From positions 248,001 through 312,000 of the forward strand of contig NZ_QGDV01000002.1 in NCBI RefSeq assembly GCF_003149025.1: a stretch of DNA of 64,000 bases, given 5' to 3'. Of the stretch, positions 55,047 through 63,514 are shown one piece after another. The DNA is from Rathayibacter iranicus NCPPB 2253 = VKM Ac-1602 (GTDB lineage Bacteria; Actinomycetota; Actinomycetes; Actinomycetales; Microbacteriaceae). The translations under genes were made by a program, and so were the position numbers. Within the stretch, counting starts at the first letter, position 1; each line of letters opens with the position of its first letter. Under the pieces are notes generated by a model. The model ran no database searches. It had not been told where the DNA came from and was given only the letters and a program-made list of their open reading frames with translations.

Positions 55047-55835
55047 GTGAGCACCACCGCACAGACCGAGCCCACCCTGTTCGACGATGGCGAGTTCGGC
55101 AGTGATGCCGAGTTCGAGAGGCCGGACGAACGTGCCCCGGCTGCGGGAGCGCACTGGTTCGATCTCCTCGCGGTGTTCGACCTCGAGACGACGGGCATCG
55201 ACGTGCGTACGAGTCGCATTGTCACGGCATATGTCGGCGTCCTCGACGCAGCGGGCCAGCCCATCGAGGGAACGACCTGGCTGGCCGACCCCGGAATCGA
55301 GATTCCCCCCGGTGCGAGCGCCGTGCACGGCATCACCACCGACTACGCGCACGAGCACGGACGCCCTCCCGGCGAGGTCGTCGCCGAGATCTCGGAGTCG
55401 CTGCGCTCGCTCCTCGCGCGCGGCGTCCCGGTCGTCGTGTACAACGCACCCTACGACCTCTCGCTTCTGGCGCATGAAGCGCGTCGCTGGGGCGTCCCGG
55501 TCTTGCTCGACCCGAGCCCGGTCATTGATCCGCTCGTCATCGACAAGGCGGTCGACCGCTTTCGCAAGGGCAAGCGCACTCTCACCGTCGCTGCCGAGCA
55601 TTACGGAGTCGCCCTTACCGAGGCCCACGATGCCGGAGCCGACGCGATCGCCGCCGGTCGGGTCGCTCAGGCCATCGGCCGCGCGTTCGCCAACGAACTT
55701 GGCGTCGACGCCGAGGCCCTCCACGAGCTGCAGGTCGACTGGTGTAGCACGCAGGCCGCATCATTCCAGGAGTACATGCGCCGCGTACGCGACGAGTCCT
55801 TTGTCGCTGATGGCACGTGGCCCGTCCGCCACTAA
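55047..55835 (+). CDS. DEDDh 3'-5' exonuclease (DnaQ-like)
   Basis: A 262-residue exonuclease. Metal-binding acids: D45 and E47 in FDLETTG (Exo I), D137 in NAPYDLSLL (Exo II), H194 and D199 in AHDAGADA (Exo III), so all DEDDh residues are present. The N-terminus (1-35) is acidic and disordered. Lacks the clamp-binding or polymerase domain of DNA polymerase III epsilon, so it is either a proofreading subunit-like or repair exonuclease. It starts at GTG 55047 with no ribosome site; TATGCT is six bases upstream. Confidence 0.9.
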   Translation: MSTTAQTEPTLFDDGEFGSDAEFERPDERAPAAGAHWFDLLAVFDLETTGIDVRTSRIVTAYVGVLDAAGQPIEGTTWLADPGIEIPPGASAVHGITTDYAHEHGRPPGEVVAEISESLRSLLARGVPVVVYNAPYDLSLLAHEARRWGVPVLLDPSPVIDPLVIDKAVDRFRKGKRTLTVAAEHYGVALTEAHDAGADAIAAGRVAQAIGRAFANELGVDAEALHELQVDWCSTQAASFQEYMRRVRDESFVADGTWPVRH

Positions 55836-55841
55836 CGCCCT

Positions 55842-56414
55842 TTAAGTAAGGGTGCGCCCCTGCTGCAGCAGCGCCACGTACTCCGCGATCCGCCGCTCTC
55901 GCGTCTCGGGCCGCTTGAGCTGCGAGAGCCGGAAGAGGAACGCGAAGCGTTTCTGCCCGCTCACTGTCGCGAAGAAGGCCTGCGCCACCGGATCACCGTC
56001 GAGCGCCACCTGAAAATCGGCCGGCACCTCTGCATCGCGCTGCCGGTACGCCGCATCCCAGCGCCCGTCCGCCCGAGCCCGCTCCACCTCCGCGAGCCCC
56101 GCGGGCAGCATCCGCCCCTCCGCAAGCAACCGGGCCACATGGTCGCGGTTGACCTTCGACCACGGGCTCGCCCGGCGCCTCGGGGTAAACGCCTGGAGCT
56201 TGAACTGCTCATCGAAGGCACCCGCTTGGCCGTCGATCCAACCGTGGCAGAGCGCGATGTCCAGCGCCTCCGCGTAGGTGATCCCCGGATCCGTGGCCGC
56301 CTTCTTACGCAACTTAAGCCGGACACCTCCCGGGTCCGGTTCCCCGCGCAGGTACTCGTCCCACTGCTCGGCTGTGGCGAACGGCAGGATCGGCTTGTCG
56401 GCGAAGGACACCAT
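55842..56414 (-). CDS. YdeI/OmpD-associated family protein
   Basis: A 190-residue protein of the YdeI family, in E. coli associated with antimicrobial-peptide resistance. Diagnostic blocks are TYAEALDIALCHGWIDGQ, KLQAFTPRRRASPWSKVN and LAEGRMLPAGLAEVERARADGRWD, with the late FFATVSGQKRFAFLFRLSQLKRPETRERRI. No signal peptide. It stands between the convergent exonuclease gene and the rpmE2 region. The molecular function is not established. Confidence 0.9.
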   Translation of the reverse strand: MVSFADKPILPFATAEQWDEYLRGEPDPGGVRLKLRKKAATDPGITYAEALDIALCHGWIDGQAGAFDEQFKLQAFTPRRRASPWSKVNRDHVARLLAEGRMLPAGLAEVERARADGRWDAAYRQRDAEVPADFQVALDGDPVAQAFFATVSGQKRFAFLFRLSQLKRPETRERRIAEYVALLQQGRTLT

Positions 56415-56566
56415 TCCGGGACGCTACCGCGTCCGCGGCCCCACCGCGCTACGGATACGCAAGTACCGCTTGTCCCCGTTGTGTCCGCGCAAGGTCGATT
56501 GCGGCCCTGGTGACGGTGACGGAATTCTGCCGACTATCCTCCGAATCCGTCGCCTCGAAGCCGTAT

Positions 56567-56612
56567 GCGCCGAGCACGACCGGCGCCGAGCACGACCGGC
56601 GCCGAGCACGAC
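56567..56612. repeat. 16-base tandem repeat, ~2.9 copies
   Basis: The unit GCGCCGAGCACGACCG occurs at 56567-56582 and 56583-56598, followed by a 14-base partial copy at 56599-56612. Copies are identical. It lies in the 241-base gap upstream of the YdeI-like gene, directly beside the rpmE2 terminator. Such arrays may vary between strains. Confidence 0.8.
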
Positions 56613-56613
56613 A

Positions 56614-56645
56614 AAGGGCCCCCGACCGCGTGGTCGAGGGCCCTT
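56614..56645 (-). terminator. Terminator after rpmE2
   Basis: AAGGGCCCCCGACC (56614-56627) and GGTCGAGGGCCCTT (56632-56645) pair over 14 positions with one mismatch and a GCGT tetraloop, ten bases past the rpmE2 stop. Confidence 0.75.
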
Positions 56646-56655
56646 CGAGGACGTG

Positions 56656-56904
56656 CTACTTGCCGAAGTTCTTGAACCGGAGGTTGAACTTCTCGACGCG
56701 ACCGGCGGAGTCCATGAGACGCTGCTTGCCCGTGTAGAACGGGTGTGAGGCGGAGGAGATCTCGACGTCGATGACGGGGTAGGTGACACCGTCAAGCTCG
56801 ATCGTCTTGGTGCTCTTCGCGGTCGAGCGGGTGAGGAACGTCTCACCGGACGCAAGGTCGCGGAAGACGATCGCGGAGTACTCGGGGTGAATGTCGGTCT
56901 TCAT
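56656..56904 (-). CDS. rpmE2: 50S ribosomal protein L31 type B (zinc-free)
   Basis: An 82-residue large-subunit protein. [16 protein letters not shown] is the family start, [11 protein letters not shown] is the type B signature (insert relative to type A), and [11 protein letters not shown] is the end. It has no cysteines, so it cannot bind zinc; this form replaces the zinc-containing L31 when zinc is scarce or is the sole L31. I see no obvious Zur-box (AT-rich palindrome) in the 143 bases upstream. Start ATG 56904 has GGACAG upstream. Confidence 0.95.
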   Translation of the reverse strand: MKTDIHPEYSAIVFRDLASGETFLTRSTAKSTKTIELDGVTYPVIDVEISSASHPFYTGKQRLMDSAGRVEKFNLRFKNFGK

Positions 56905-57047
56905 GGTCGTGTCCTGTCCTCGATGGTCCTGAACCGCACCTGTCATCGACGGGAACGGGTGGAAGTGGGCGGGAACACCGCGAACGGGCCCGAACCAGCT
57001 ATCGAGAATATCAGACCGACAGTGTCGAGAAAAGGCCGCGCCCGCAC

Positions 57048-57833
57048 TCAGCCGCGAGCGCGGGCCGAGAAGCGCCCATTTTCGCGAGTAAGCGCGATGT
57101 CGAGCCCAAACGTCTCGGCCAGGGTCGCCTCGGTCAGCGATTCCGCCAGGGGACCGGCCACCACGACCGCCCCATCTCGAAGGAGCAGCGCGTGGGTGAA
57201 GCCGTCCGGGATCTCCTCGACGTGGTGGGTCACCATCACGATTGCGGGCGAGGCCGGGTCCTTCGCGAAACCGCCGAGCAGCTGCACCAGCTCTTCGCGG
57301 GCGCCGAGGTCGAGGCTCGCGGCCGGCTCGTCGAGCAAAAGCAGCTCGGGGTCGGTCATGATCGCGCGGGCGATCTGGACGCGCTTTTGCTCGCCGTCCG
57401 AGAGCGTGCCGAAGGTGCGCTCGGCAAGGTGCTCGAGCTTCCACTCGGCCAGAACTCGGCGAGCTCGGCGCTCGTCAATTGCGTCGTAACCCTCGTTCCA
57501 GCGGCCGGTTACGGCGTAGGCGGCGGTCATCACCACGTCGAGCACGGTCTCGCCGGCGGGCAGTCGTCGGGCCATCGCGGTCGAGGCGTAACCGATACGC
57601 GGCCGCAGCTCGAAGACATCGACGCGACCCAGCGCGTCCCCAAGCAGCTGCGCGATACCGGTCGAAGGGTAATTCTGCGCGGCGGCAATCTGCAGGATCG
57701 ACGTTTTACCGGCGCCATTGGGGCCGAGGATCACCCAACGCTCGTCCTCGGCGACGTCCCACGACACGTGATCGAGGATCCGCTTGCCGTTCCGGACAAA
57801 GGAGACATCGGCGAACGAGACAACGCTGGGCAT
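57048..57833 (-). CDS. ABC transporter ATP-binding protein
   Basis: A 261-residue ATPase subunit. Walker A GPNGAGKT (37-44), signature LSDGE (144-148) then QKRVQIARA, Walker B LLLLDEP (164-170), and [10 protein letters not shown] as H-loop. The pattern (IGYAS after the Walker A domain, [14 protein letters not shown]) is like the YlmA/ModF single-domain group. No permease or binding-protein gene is adjacent, so the partner is elsewhere. A promoter (57841-57869) starts the transcript at or very near ATG 57833, so it seems leaderless; the longer ATG 57842 is then excluded. Confidence 0.9.
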   Translation of the reverse strand: MPSVVSFADVSFVRNGKRILDHVSWDVAEDERWVILGPNGAGKTSILQIAAAQNYPSTGIAQLLGDALGRVDVFELRPRIGYASTAMARRLPAGETVLDVVMTAAYAVTGRWNEGYDAIDERRARRVLAEWKLEHLAERTFGTLSDGEQKRVQIARAIMTDPELLLLDEPAASLDLGAREELVQLLGGFAKDPASPAIVMVTHHVEEIPDGFTHALLLRDGAVVVAGPLAESLTEATLAETFGLDIALTRENGRFSARARG

Positions 57834-57840
57834 AGCAGCC

Positions 57841-57869
57841 ATTCTAAAGGGAGTGCCTGAGCGGGTCAG
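57841..57869 (-). promoter_or_regulatory. Promoter of the ABC ATPase gene
   Basis: On the minus strand CTGACC (57869-57864) as -35 and TAGAAT (57846-57841) as -10, separated by exactly 17 bases. ATG 57833 lies seven bases past the -10. The -35 overlaps the glgA stop codon. Confidence 0.6.
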
Positions 57870-59047
57870 ACGAGCGACTCGTAGATGGCTCGGGTGTCCC
57901 GAGCAATGTGGGTCCAGCTGAAATGGCTCTGCGCGCGGTCGCGGCCCGCTGCACCCATTCGCTGAGCTGCCTCGGGGTCGGCGACGACCTCGGCGAGTGC
58001 CGCGGCCAGGTCAGCGACATAGCGTTCAGGATCGACGGGCGTGCCGGTTCCGTCCGTCGCCTGCTCGATCGGCACGAGCCGACCGGTCACTCCGTCGACG
58101 ACGACCTCCGGAATACCGCCGGTCGCCGTGCCGACGACCGCCGCGCCGCAGGCCATCGCCTCGAGGTTGACGATGCCGAGCGGCTCGTAGATCGACGGGC
58201 AGACGAACGTGGTTGCGGCCGTCAGCACTGCCGAAAGATGGTGCCGAGGCAGGTGCCGGTCGATCCAGACGACGCCGGTGCGCTCCTCCTGGAGACTGCG
58301 AACGAGCGTCGTCACCTCGGCCATGATCTCTGGAGTATCGGGCGCACCTGCGCAGAGCACGAGCTGCACGTCGGGCGGCAGGGTCGCCGCGGCCCGCAGG
58401 AGGTAGGGCAGGCCTTTCTGTCGGGTGATGCGGCCAACGAAGACCACTGACGGTCGCGAAGAGTCGATGCCGAGCTCCGTCAGGACAGCCTCGTCCTCGA
58501 CCGGGTGCCAGGCGTCGAGGTCGATGCCGTTGTAGACGACGTGCACCTTGGCGGGATCGAGCGCCGGGTACGAGCGGAGGATGTCGGTGCGCATGCCGCC
58601 GGATACCGCGATCACGGCGTCGGCGTTTTCGTACGCCTCGCGCTCGATCCAACTCGAGACGCGATAGCCGCCGCCGAGCTGCTCGGCCTTCCATGGCCGC
58701 AGCGGCTCGAGGCTGTGCGCCGAGACCACGTGTGGGATGCCGTGGAGCAGTTGAGCCAGGCGTCCCGCCGCATTCGCGTACCAGGTGTGGGAGTGGACCA
58801 GATCGGCTCCCGCCACATCCTGCGCGATCTGCAGGTCGACTCCGAGGGTCTGCAGCGCACCGTTTGCCTGCGCCAACTCCGCGGGAACGGGATACGCGAA
58901 CGTCCCCTTCTCGTCGCGCGGCGCACCGAAGCAGCGCACCACGACCTCCAGATCTCTCCGCAGCGCCATCGTGAGTTCGGCCACGTGCACACCGGCTCCC
59001 CCGTACACCTCAGGCGGATATTCCTTGGTCAGCAAATCGACTCGCAC
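57866..59047 (-). CDS. glgA: Glycogen synthase, GT4 type
   Basis: Elongates alpha-1,4-glucan from ADP- (or GDP/UDP-) glucose. 393 residues; the actinobacterial glgA is GT4 type (also called GlgM), which can form maltose-1-phosphate from ADP-glucose with glucose-1-phosphate. VDLLTKEYPPEVYGGAGVHVAEL start, HSHTWYANAAGRLAQLLHGIPHVVSAHSLEPLRPW acceptor site, VVFVGRITRQKGLPYLL and VCPSIYEPLGIVNLEAMACGAAVVG donor site with EX7E. GTG start at 59047. Divergent from glgC, the enzyme that makes its substrate. Confidence 0.95.
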   Translation of the reverse strand: MRVDLLTKEYPPEVYGGAGVHVAELTMALRRDLEVVVRCFGAPRDEKGTFAYPVPAELAQANGALQTLGVDLQIAQDVAGADLVHSHTWYANAAGRLAQLLHGIPHVVSAHSLEPLRPWKAEQLGGGYRVSSWIEREAYENADAVIAVSGGMRTDILRSYPALDPAKVHVVYNGIDLDAWHPVEDEAVLTELGIDSSRPSVVFVGRITRQKGLPYLLRAAATLPPDVQLVLCAGAPDTPEIMAEVTTLVRSLQEERTGVVWIDRHLPRHHLSAVLTAATTFVCPSIYEPLGIVNLEAMACGAAVVGTATGGIPEVVVDGVTGRLVPIEQATDGTGTPVDPERYVADLAAALAEVVADPEAAQRMGAAGRDRAQSHFSWTHIARDTRAIYESLV

Positions 59048-59123
59048 CCCCGAACCGTAGTACAGCCCGCTACTGCGGCGACAGACGGGTCCGCTGACGA
59101 GCCCAAGCCCCTACTGTTAGGCC

Positions 59124-60383
59124 ATGCAGTCAAAGAAGATTTTCGGCATCGTCCTCGCCGGCGGCGAGGGAAAGCGGCTCATGCCCTTGACGGCCGACCG
59201 AGCGAAGCCCGCGGTGCCGTTCGGTGGCCAATACCGGCTGATCGACTTCGCGCTCTCTAACCTCATCAATTCCGGTCTCACCCAGATCGTCGTGTTGACC
59301 CAGTACAAGTCGCACTCGCTCGACCGCCACGTCTCGCAGACCTGGCGCCTCTCCGGACTGCTCAACTCGTACGTCGCGTCAGTGCCCGCGCAGCAGCGCC
59401 TCGGCAAGCGCTGGTTCAGCGGCTCGGCCGACGCCATCCTGCAGAGCCTCAACCTGATCCGCGACGAGAAGCCCGACATCGTCGTCGTGGTCGGCGCCGA
59501 CCATGTCTACCGGATGGACTTCTCGCAGATGATCGACGCGCACGTCGCGTCGGGCGCGAAAGCGACGGTCGCGGCTATCCGCCAGCCGATCGCGCTCGCC
59601 GACCAGTTCGGCGTGATCCAGCTCGCGGGCGACGAGGCGGGCGACGGAATCGTCCCCACGATGATCTCGGAGTTTCTCGAGAAGCCGAAGAATGCTGTGG
59701 GGCTCGCTGATGCGCCCCATGAGGTTCTCGCCTCAATGGGGAACTACGTCTTCGATGCCGACGCGCTGATCGACGCGGTCATCCGCGACGGTGAACTCTC
59801 CTCCTCCGATCACGACATGGGCGGCGACATCATTCCGGACTTCGTCGCCCGCGGCGAGGCCGGCGTCTACGACCTCAAGCTCAACGAGGTCCCCGGGTCG
59901 ACCGATCGCGACCGCTACTACTGGCGCGACGTCGGCACCATCGACTCGTTCTTCGAGGCGCACCAGGACCTCATCTCGGCGCTGCCGGTGTTCAACCTTT
60001 ACAACCAGCAGTGGCCGATCTTCTCGTCGCAGCTGAACTCACCTCCCGCCAAGATCGTGCGCGACGGCAAGGGCAACATGGGGTCGACGATCGACTCGGT
60101 TGTGTCGCTGGGCACGGTGATCTCGGGCGCGCATATCGAGCGCAGCGTCGTCGGTCCATGGACCGTCATCGAGTCGAACGCCACCGTCACCGACTCCGTC
60201 GTCTTCGACAAGGTGCGGATCGGCCCGGACTCTCTCATCATGCGCGCTATCCTCGACAAAGACGTCGTCGTCGAGCCCGGCGCTCGTGTCGGCGTGGACC
60301 ACGATCACGATCGCGAGCGCGGGTTCACCGTTACCGAGTCGGGCATCACCGTCGTTGGCAAGGGCGTCGTCGTCCACCCGTAG
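59124..60383 (+). CDS. glgC: ADP-glucose pyrophosphorylase GlgC
   Basis: Makes ADP-glucose from glucose-1-phosphate and ATP, first committed step of glycogen synthesis. 419 residues. [28 protein letters not shown] (8-35) is the nucleotide-sugar loop; [25 protein letters not shown], and GDIIPDFV follow; left-handed beta-helix repeats ([20 protein letters not shown]) form the C-terminal domain. TACTGT at 59112 is six bases before the ATG, indicating a leaderless transcript. Its divergent partner is glgA. Confidence 0.97.
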   Translation: MQSKKIFGIVLAGGEGKRLMPLTADRAKPAVPFGGQYRLIDFALSNLINSGLTQIVVLTQYKSHSLDRHVSQTWRLSGLLNSYVASVPAQQRLGKRWFSGSADAILQSLNLIRDEKPDIVVVVGADHVYRMDFSQMIDAHVASGAKATVAAIRQPIALADQFGVIQLAGDEAGDGIVPTMISEFLEKPKNAVGLADAPHEVLASMGNYVFDADALIDAVIRDGELSSSDHDMGGDIIPDFVARGEAGVYDLKLNEVPGSTDRDRYYWRDVGTIDSFFEAHQDLISALPVFNLYNQQWPIFSSQLNSPPAKIVRDGKGNMGSTIDSVVSLGTVISGAHIERSVVGPWTVIESNATVTDSVVFDKVRIGPDSLIMRAILDKDVVVEPGARVGVDHDHDRERGFTVTESGITVVGKGVVVHP

Positions 60384-60422
60384 CATCCCCGCGGGTGCTT
60401 ATCAGCACGCCCACCCGACCGA

Positions 60423-61094
60423 TTGGCCCGGCCCTTGAGTGAGCGTTCCGCGACTCCTTCCCGCTTTCTCGTCGTTCTCGACGCGGACTCCACCCTCCTG
60501 CAGGACGAGGTGATCGAACTTCTCGCTGTGCACGCGGGCTCCGAGGAGCGGGTAGCCGCTATCACCGCCCGGGCCATGCGCGGCGAACTCGACTTCGGCG
60601 AAAGCCTGCGCGAGCGGGTCGCGACACTGGCGGGCGTCTCGGAGTCGATCTTCGCCGAGGTGAGCGCCGGCGTCCGGGTCACCCCCGGGGCCGCGCAACT
60701 GGTCGCCGGAGTTCATGCCGCGGGTGGTCGAGTCGGAGTCGTCTCAGGCGGCTTCCACGAGATTCTCGATCCGGTCGCTGGCACCCTCGGCCTCGACTTC
60801 GTCCGCGCGAACCGGCTCTGCTGCTCCAGTGGCCGCCTCACAGGAGCGGTCACCGGCCCGGTCATCGACGCTGCGGCGAAGGCGAAGGCACTGCGCGAGT
60901 GGGCGGCTGAGTGCGGCGTCCCTCCTCAGCGCACCATCGCTGTGGGTGATGGCGCCAATGACCTCGAGATGATGGCGATCGCCGCGCTGTCCGTCGCCTT
61001 CAACGCCAAGCCCCTCGTCCGTGAACGTGCCGATCTCATCGTCGATGGCCTCGATCTCTCGCAACTGCTGCCGCTGTTGGGGCTGCGCGGCTGA
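60423..61094 (+). CDS. serB: Phosphoserine phosphatase SerB
   Basis: Last step of serine synthesis. About 220 residues, a single HAD domain without the ACT domains of longer SerB forms. VVLDADSTLLQDEVIELLA (DxDST nucleophile Asp20), GGRVGVVSGGFHEIL as motif II, KAKALREW with the Lys, and AVGDGANDLEMM as motif IV. The start is uncertain: TTG 60423 or TTG 60435, as no ATG or GTG in frame exists. A weak hairpin GTGCT-tatc-AGCAC at 60395-60408 precedes it. Convergent to the fabG-like gene. Confidence 0.92.
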   Translation: MARPLSERSATPSRFLVVLDADSTLLQDEVIELLAVHAGSEERVAAITARAMRGELDFGESLRERVATLAGVSESIFAEVSAGVRVTPGAAQLVAGVHAAGGRVGVVSGGFHEILDPVAGTLGLDFVRANRLCCSSGRLTGAVTGPVIDAAAKAKALREWAAECGVPPQRTIAVGDGANDLEMMAIAALSVAFNAKPLVRERADLIVDGLDLSQLLPLLGLRG

Positions 61095-61182
61095 GGATCG
61101 GCGGTTCTCGCTCCGACCCCGCAGCGGCCTCGACGGGCATGGTCGCCTTGATGCGCATGCATCTCAGCACGACGCTGATCGT

Positions 61183-61893
61183 TCAGTGCCCCATCCCGAG
61201 GCCGCCGTCGATCGGGATCACGGCGCCGGAGATATAGGCCGCCTCGTCGCTCGTCAGCCATCGGGTCACCTTCGCAACCTCTGCGGCCGTGCCATAGCGC
61301 GCGAGAGGGATGGTCTTGCGGTATTCGGCCTGCTGGTCCGCCGAGAGTTCAGCGGTCATATCCGTCTCGATGAAGCCGGGGGCGACCACATTGGCGGTGA
61401 TATTTCGGGCGCCCAATTCCCGCGTGAGCGAGCGAGCGAAGCCGACCAGCGCAGCCTTCGACGACGAGTAGTTGATCTGACCGGGCGAGCCGTAGAGACC
61501 GACAACACTCGAGACGAGCACCACGCGACCGAATCGCTGCTTGAGCATGCCCTTCGATGCACGCTTCACCACGCGAAAGGCGCCGGTGAGATTGGTGTCG
61601 ATGACGGAGGTGAAGTCCTCCTCCGTCATACGCAGCAGCAGAGTGTCGCGGGTGATACCGGCGTTGGCCACCAGGATTTCGACAGGACCGAGTTCGGCCT
61701 CGACCTGTGTGAAGGCGGCATCGACGGAGGCGGTATCGGTTACGTCGGCGACCACGGTGAGCGACCCCTCCGGCCCCGCGCCTGAGCGCGCCGTGACAGC
61801 GACCCGGTGACCGGCGGCCACGAACTCCTGAGCGATGGAGTAGCCGATCCCCCGGTTGCCCCCGGTGACGAGGACGGTGCGCGGCGTGGTCAT
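61183..61893 (-). CDS. fabG: 3-oxoacyl-ACP reductase FabG-like SDR
   Basis: A 236-residue SDR. TGGNRGIG (10-17) coenzyme loop, NAGI (77-80), Ser128/129, and the complete YSSSK (Y142-K146) active site. VAPGFIETDMTAEL and a late DEAAYISGAVIPIDGGLGMG are FabG hallmarks. Reduces beta-ketoacyl-ACP in fatty-acid synthesis, or is a FabG/InhA-paired reductase (FabG1 type). The enoyl reductase gene inhA does not follow in this window. Other SDR substrates are possible. Confidence 0.9.
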   Translation of the reverse strand: MTTPRTVLVTGGNRGIGYSIAQEFVAAGHRVAVTARSGAGPEGSLTVVADVTDTASVDAAFTQVEAELGPVEILVANAGITRDTLLLRMTEEDFTSVIDTNLTGAFRVVKRASKGMLKQRFGRVVLVSSVVGLYGSPGQINYSSSKAALVGFARSLTRELGARNITANVVAPGFIETDMTAELSADQQAEYRKTIPLARYGTAAEVAKVTRWLTSDEAAYISGAVIPIDGGLGMGH

Positions 61894-62023
61894 GATGTCC
61901 CTCCTGCCGGCGCGCGGGTGGCGCCGGACGACCCGTACATCCTAGAGGCGCCCCGCGCAACACATCGGGGGATGCGGGCCACCCGTCCTGCCCCCACCCC
62001 GTGGGACGTAGGCTTGAAGGGCT

Positions 62024-62386
62024 GTGAAATCACGCGAGACACTCACCTCCCTCCCGCCGTCGCCGAGCGCCGAGCGGCGCTCACGCGCGATCAAATACTC
62101 CATCGCCATGAGCATCCGACTGCTGTGCGTGATCTGCCTTCTTTTCGCGCACGGCTGGTGGCAGCTCTTTTTCGCGATCGGAGCCGTCGTCCTTCCGTAC
62201 TTCGCCGTCGTGCTCGCCAATGTTGGCAGTGCGGGCGAGCGGGGCAACGTCGAACGACCGGGAGCAATTGTGCTGTCTCGGCCCGCACCTACTCCCCAGC
62301 CCGCTGCCGACGCTCCGGCTGCCACGAACAGCGGTGCGGGGACCGACGCATCCGAGGGCGGCGACCCCGCGGGACACCGCTCGTGA
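62024..62386 (+). CDS. DUF3099 membrane protein
   Basis: A 120-residue actinobacterial protein. Two membrane helices (IRLLCVICLLFAHG; WWQLFFAIGAVVLPYFAVVLANV) after the conserved SxSxxxRxRRxxxYxxxM-like start (SAERRSRAIKYSIAM). The C-terminus is Pro/Ala/Ser-rich. GTG start has GAAGGG just upstream and TAGGCT ten bases before that. Function unknown. It overlaps the next gene by four bases (GTGA). Confidence 0.85.
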   Translation: MKSRETLTSLPPSPSAERRSRAIKYSIAMSIRLLCVICLLFAHGWWQLFFAIGAVVLPYFAVVLANVGSAGERGNVERPGAIVLSRPAPTPQPAADAPAATNSGAGTDASEGGDPAGHRS

Positions 62387-62616
62387 TCCCGCTGGGACGC
62401 GTACCGGATGCGCACGCCTGCTCGCGTACCGGCTGCCCGAACACCGCGACCTGGGCCATTGAGTGGCGCAATCCACGGATCCATGCGGAGAATCGCCGGA
62501 AGACCTGGCTCGCCTGTGCCGAGCATCGTGATTTCTTGCGCGAATTCCTCCTGGCGCGAGAGTTCCCACTCGAGGTCAAGCCGCTCTACACCGTCGATCG
62601 AGGGGCCGCGGAGTGA
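62383..62616 (+). CDS. Small Cys/His-rich conserved actinobacterial protein
   Basis: 77 residues. The pattern ACSRTGCPNTATWAIEWRNP...HAEN-RRKTWLACAEH has two Cys pairs separated by ~25 residues plus a histidine and could bind zinc. This family is often labelled acetone carboxylase in databases, without evidence for that activity. Start is GTG 62383 in the stop of the DUF3099 gene (GTGA overlap), and the stop overlaps the SURF1 gene (GTGA), so three genes are coupled. Confidence 0.82.
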   Translation: MIPLGRVPDAHACSRTGCPNTATWAIEWRNPRIHAENRRKTWLACAEHRDFLREFLLAREFPLEVKPLYTVDRGAAE

Positions 62617-63473
62617 GCGAGGACCCGTCCCGCCCGTCCTGGCACTTTGTCTTCTCGCGGCGGTGGTTCGGCTACCTCGCACTGGCCGTCGTCTTCGCCG
62701 TCGCATGCGTGCTCCTCTCTCGGTGGCAGGTCGCGCGGCTCGACCAGGCAGCCTCGACCAATCGCCTGGTCACGGCCAACTGGACCGCCGAGCCGGTCGC
62801 GCTCGACGGACTGCTGCCCGCTGCCGCAGCCTGGGACGATTCGCTCGAGTATCGTCCCGTCGAGGTCAGCGGCGTTTATGACGTCACCGGGCAGACCCTC
62901 GTGCGCAACCGCCCCTATAACGGCAATCCGGGATTTGAGGTCCTGACTCCGCTCCGCCTCGACGACGGCAGCGTGTTCGTCGTCGACCGCGGCTGGGTGC
63001 CTGTTGGCTCGAACCAGGACTCCCCCGATACGATCCCCGCTCCTCCAAAAAATCAGGTCACGGTCATCGCTCGATTGAAACCAGCGGAAGGCCGGATCGA
63101 GGGCCGCTCCGCTCCGGCCGGTCAGATCGCCACGATTCACCTGGACGACCTCTCGGCGCAGCTCGATGAGCCGTTGCGCAGCTCCGCGTACGGCCTCCTC
63201 GTTGCCGAGTCGCCAGCTCCCTTCGACGCTCCCCCGCTCGCCGCGATGAAACCGGTTGCCGACGAAGGCCTGCATATCAGCTACGCGATCCAGTGGGTGC
63301 TGTTCGCGGTGATGGGGTTCGGGGGGCTCGGCTGGGCGATCCGGCATGAGTACCGCCTCCGCAACGCCGAGGATCCCGAGGTCGTGGCGGCAGAGAAGCG
63401 CCGAGAAGAACGGCGCCGCCGTCGGGGACGTAGCGACGCCGAAGTCGAGGACGAACTGCTCGACACCCGCTAG
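62613..63473 (+). CDS. SURF1-family cytochrome oxidase assembly protein
   Basis: A 286-residue membrane protein aiding cytochrome c oxidase maturation. N-terminal helix after WHFVFSRRWFGYL, soluble loop with the family pattern RPVEVSGVYD and NPGFEVLTPLRLDDGSVFVVDRGWVP (117-142), C-terminal helix (ISYAIQWVLFAVMGFGGLGW). The end is highly charged (EKRREERRRRRGRSDAEVEDE). GTG start lies within the upstream stop. It is the last gene of the three-gene unit. Confidence 0.93.
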   Translation: MSEDPSRPSWHFVFSRRWFGYLALAVVFAVACVLLSRWQVARLDQAASTNRLVTANWTAEPVALDGLLPAAAAWDDSLEYRPVEVSGVYDVTGQTLVRNRPYNGNPGFEVLTPLRLDDGSVFVVDRGWVPVGSNQDSPDTIPAPPKNQVTVIARLKPAEGRIEGRSAPAGQIATIHLDDLSAQLDEPLRSSAYGLLVAESPAPFDAPPLAAMKPVADEGLHISYAIQWVLFAVMGFGGLGWAIRHEYRLRNAEDPEVVAAEKRREERRRRRGRSDAEVEDELLDTR

Positions 63474-63514
63474 GGACGGGAAATTTCGTGCAGTCGCCGC
63501 TCACGGCAACGGAA

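Noticed and set aside
62383-62616. Acetone carboxylase activity for the small Cys/His protein
   Set aside because: At 77 residues it cannot be a carboxylase; that database label is inherited. I describe it as unknown.
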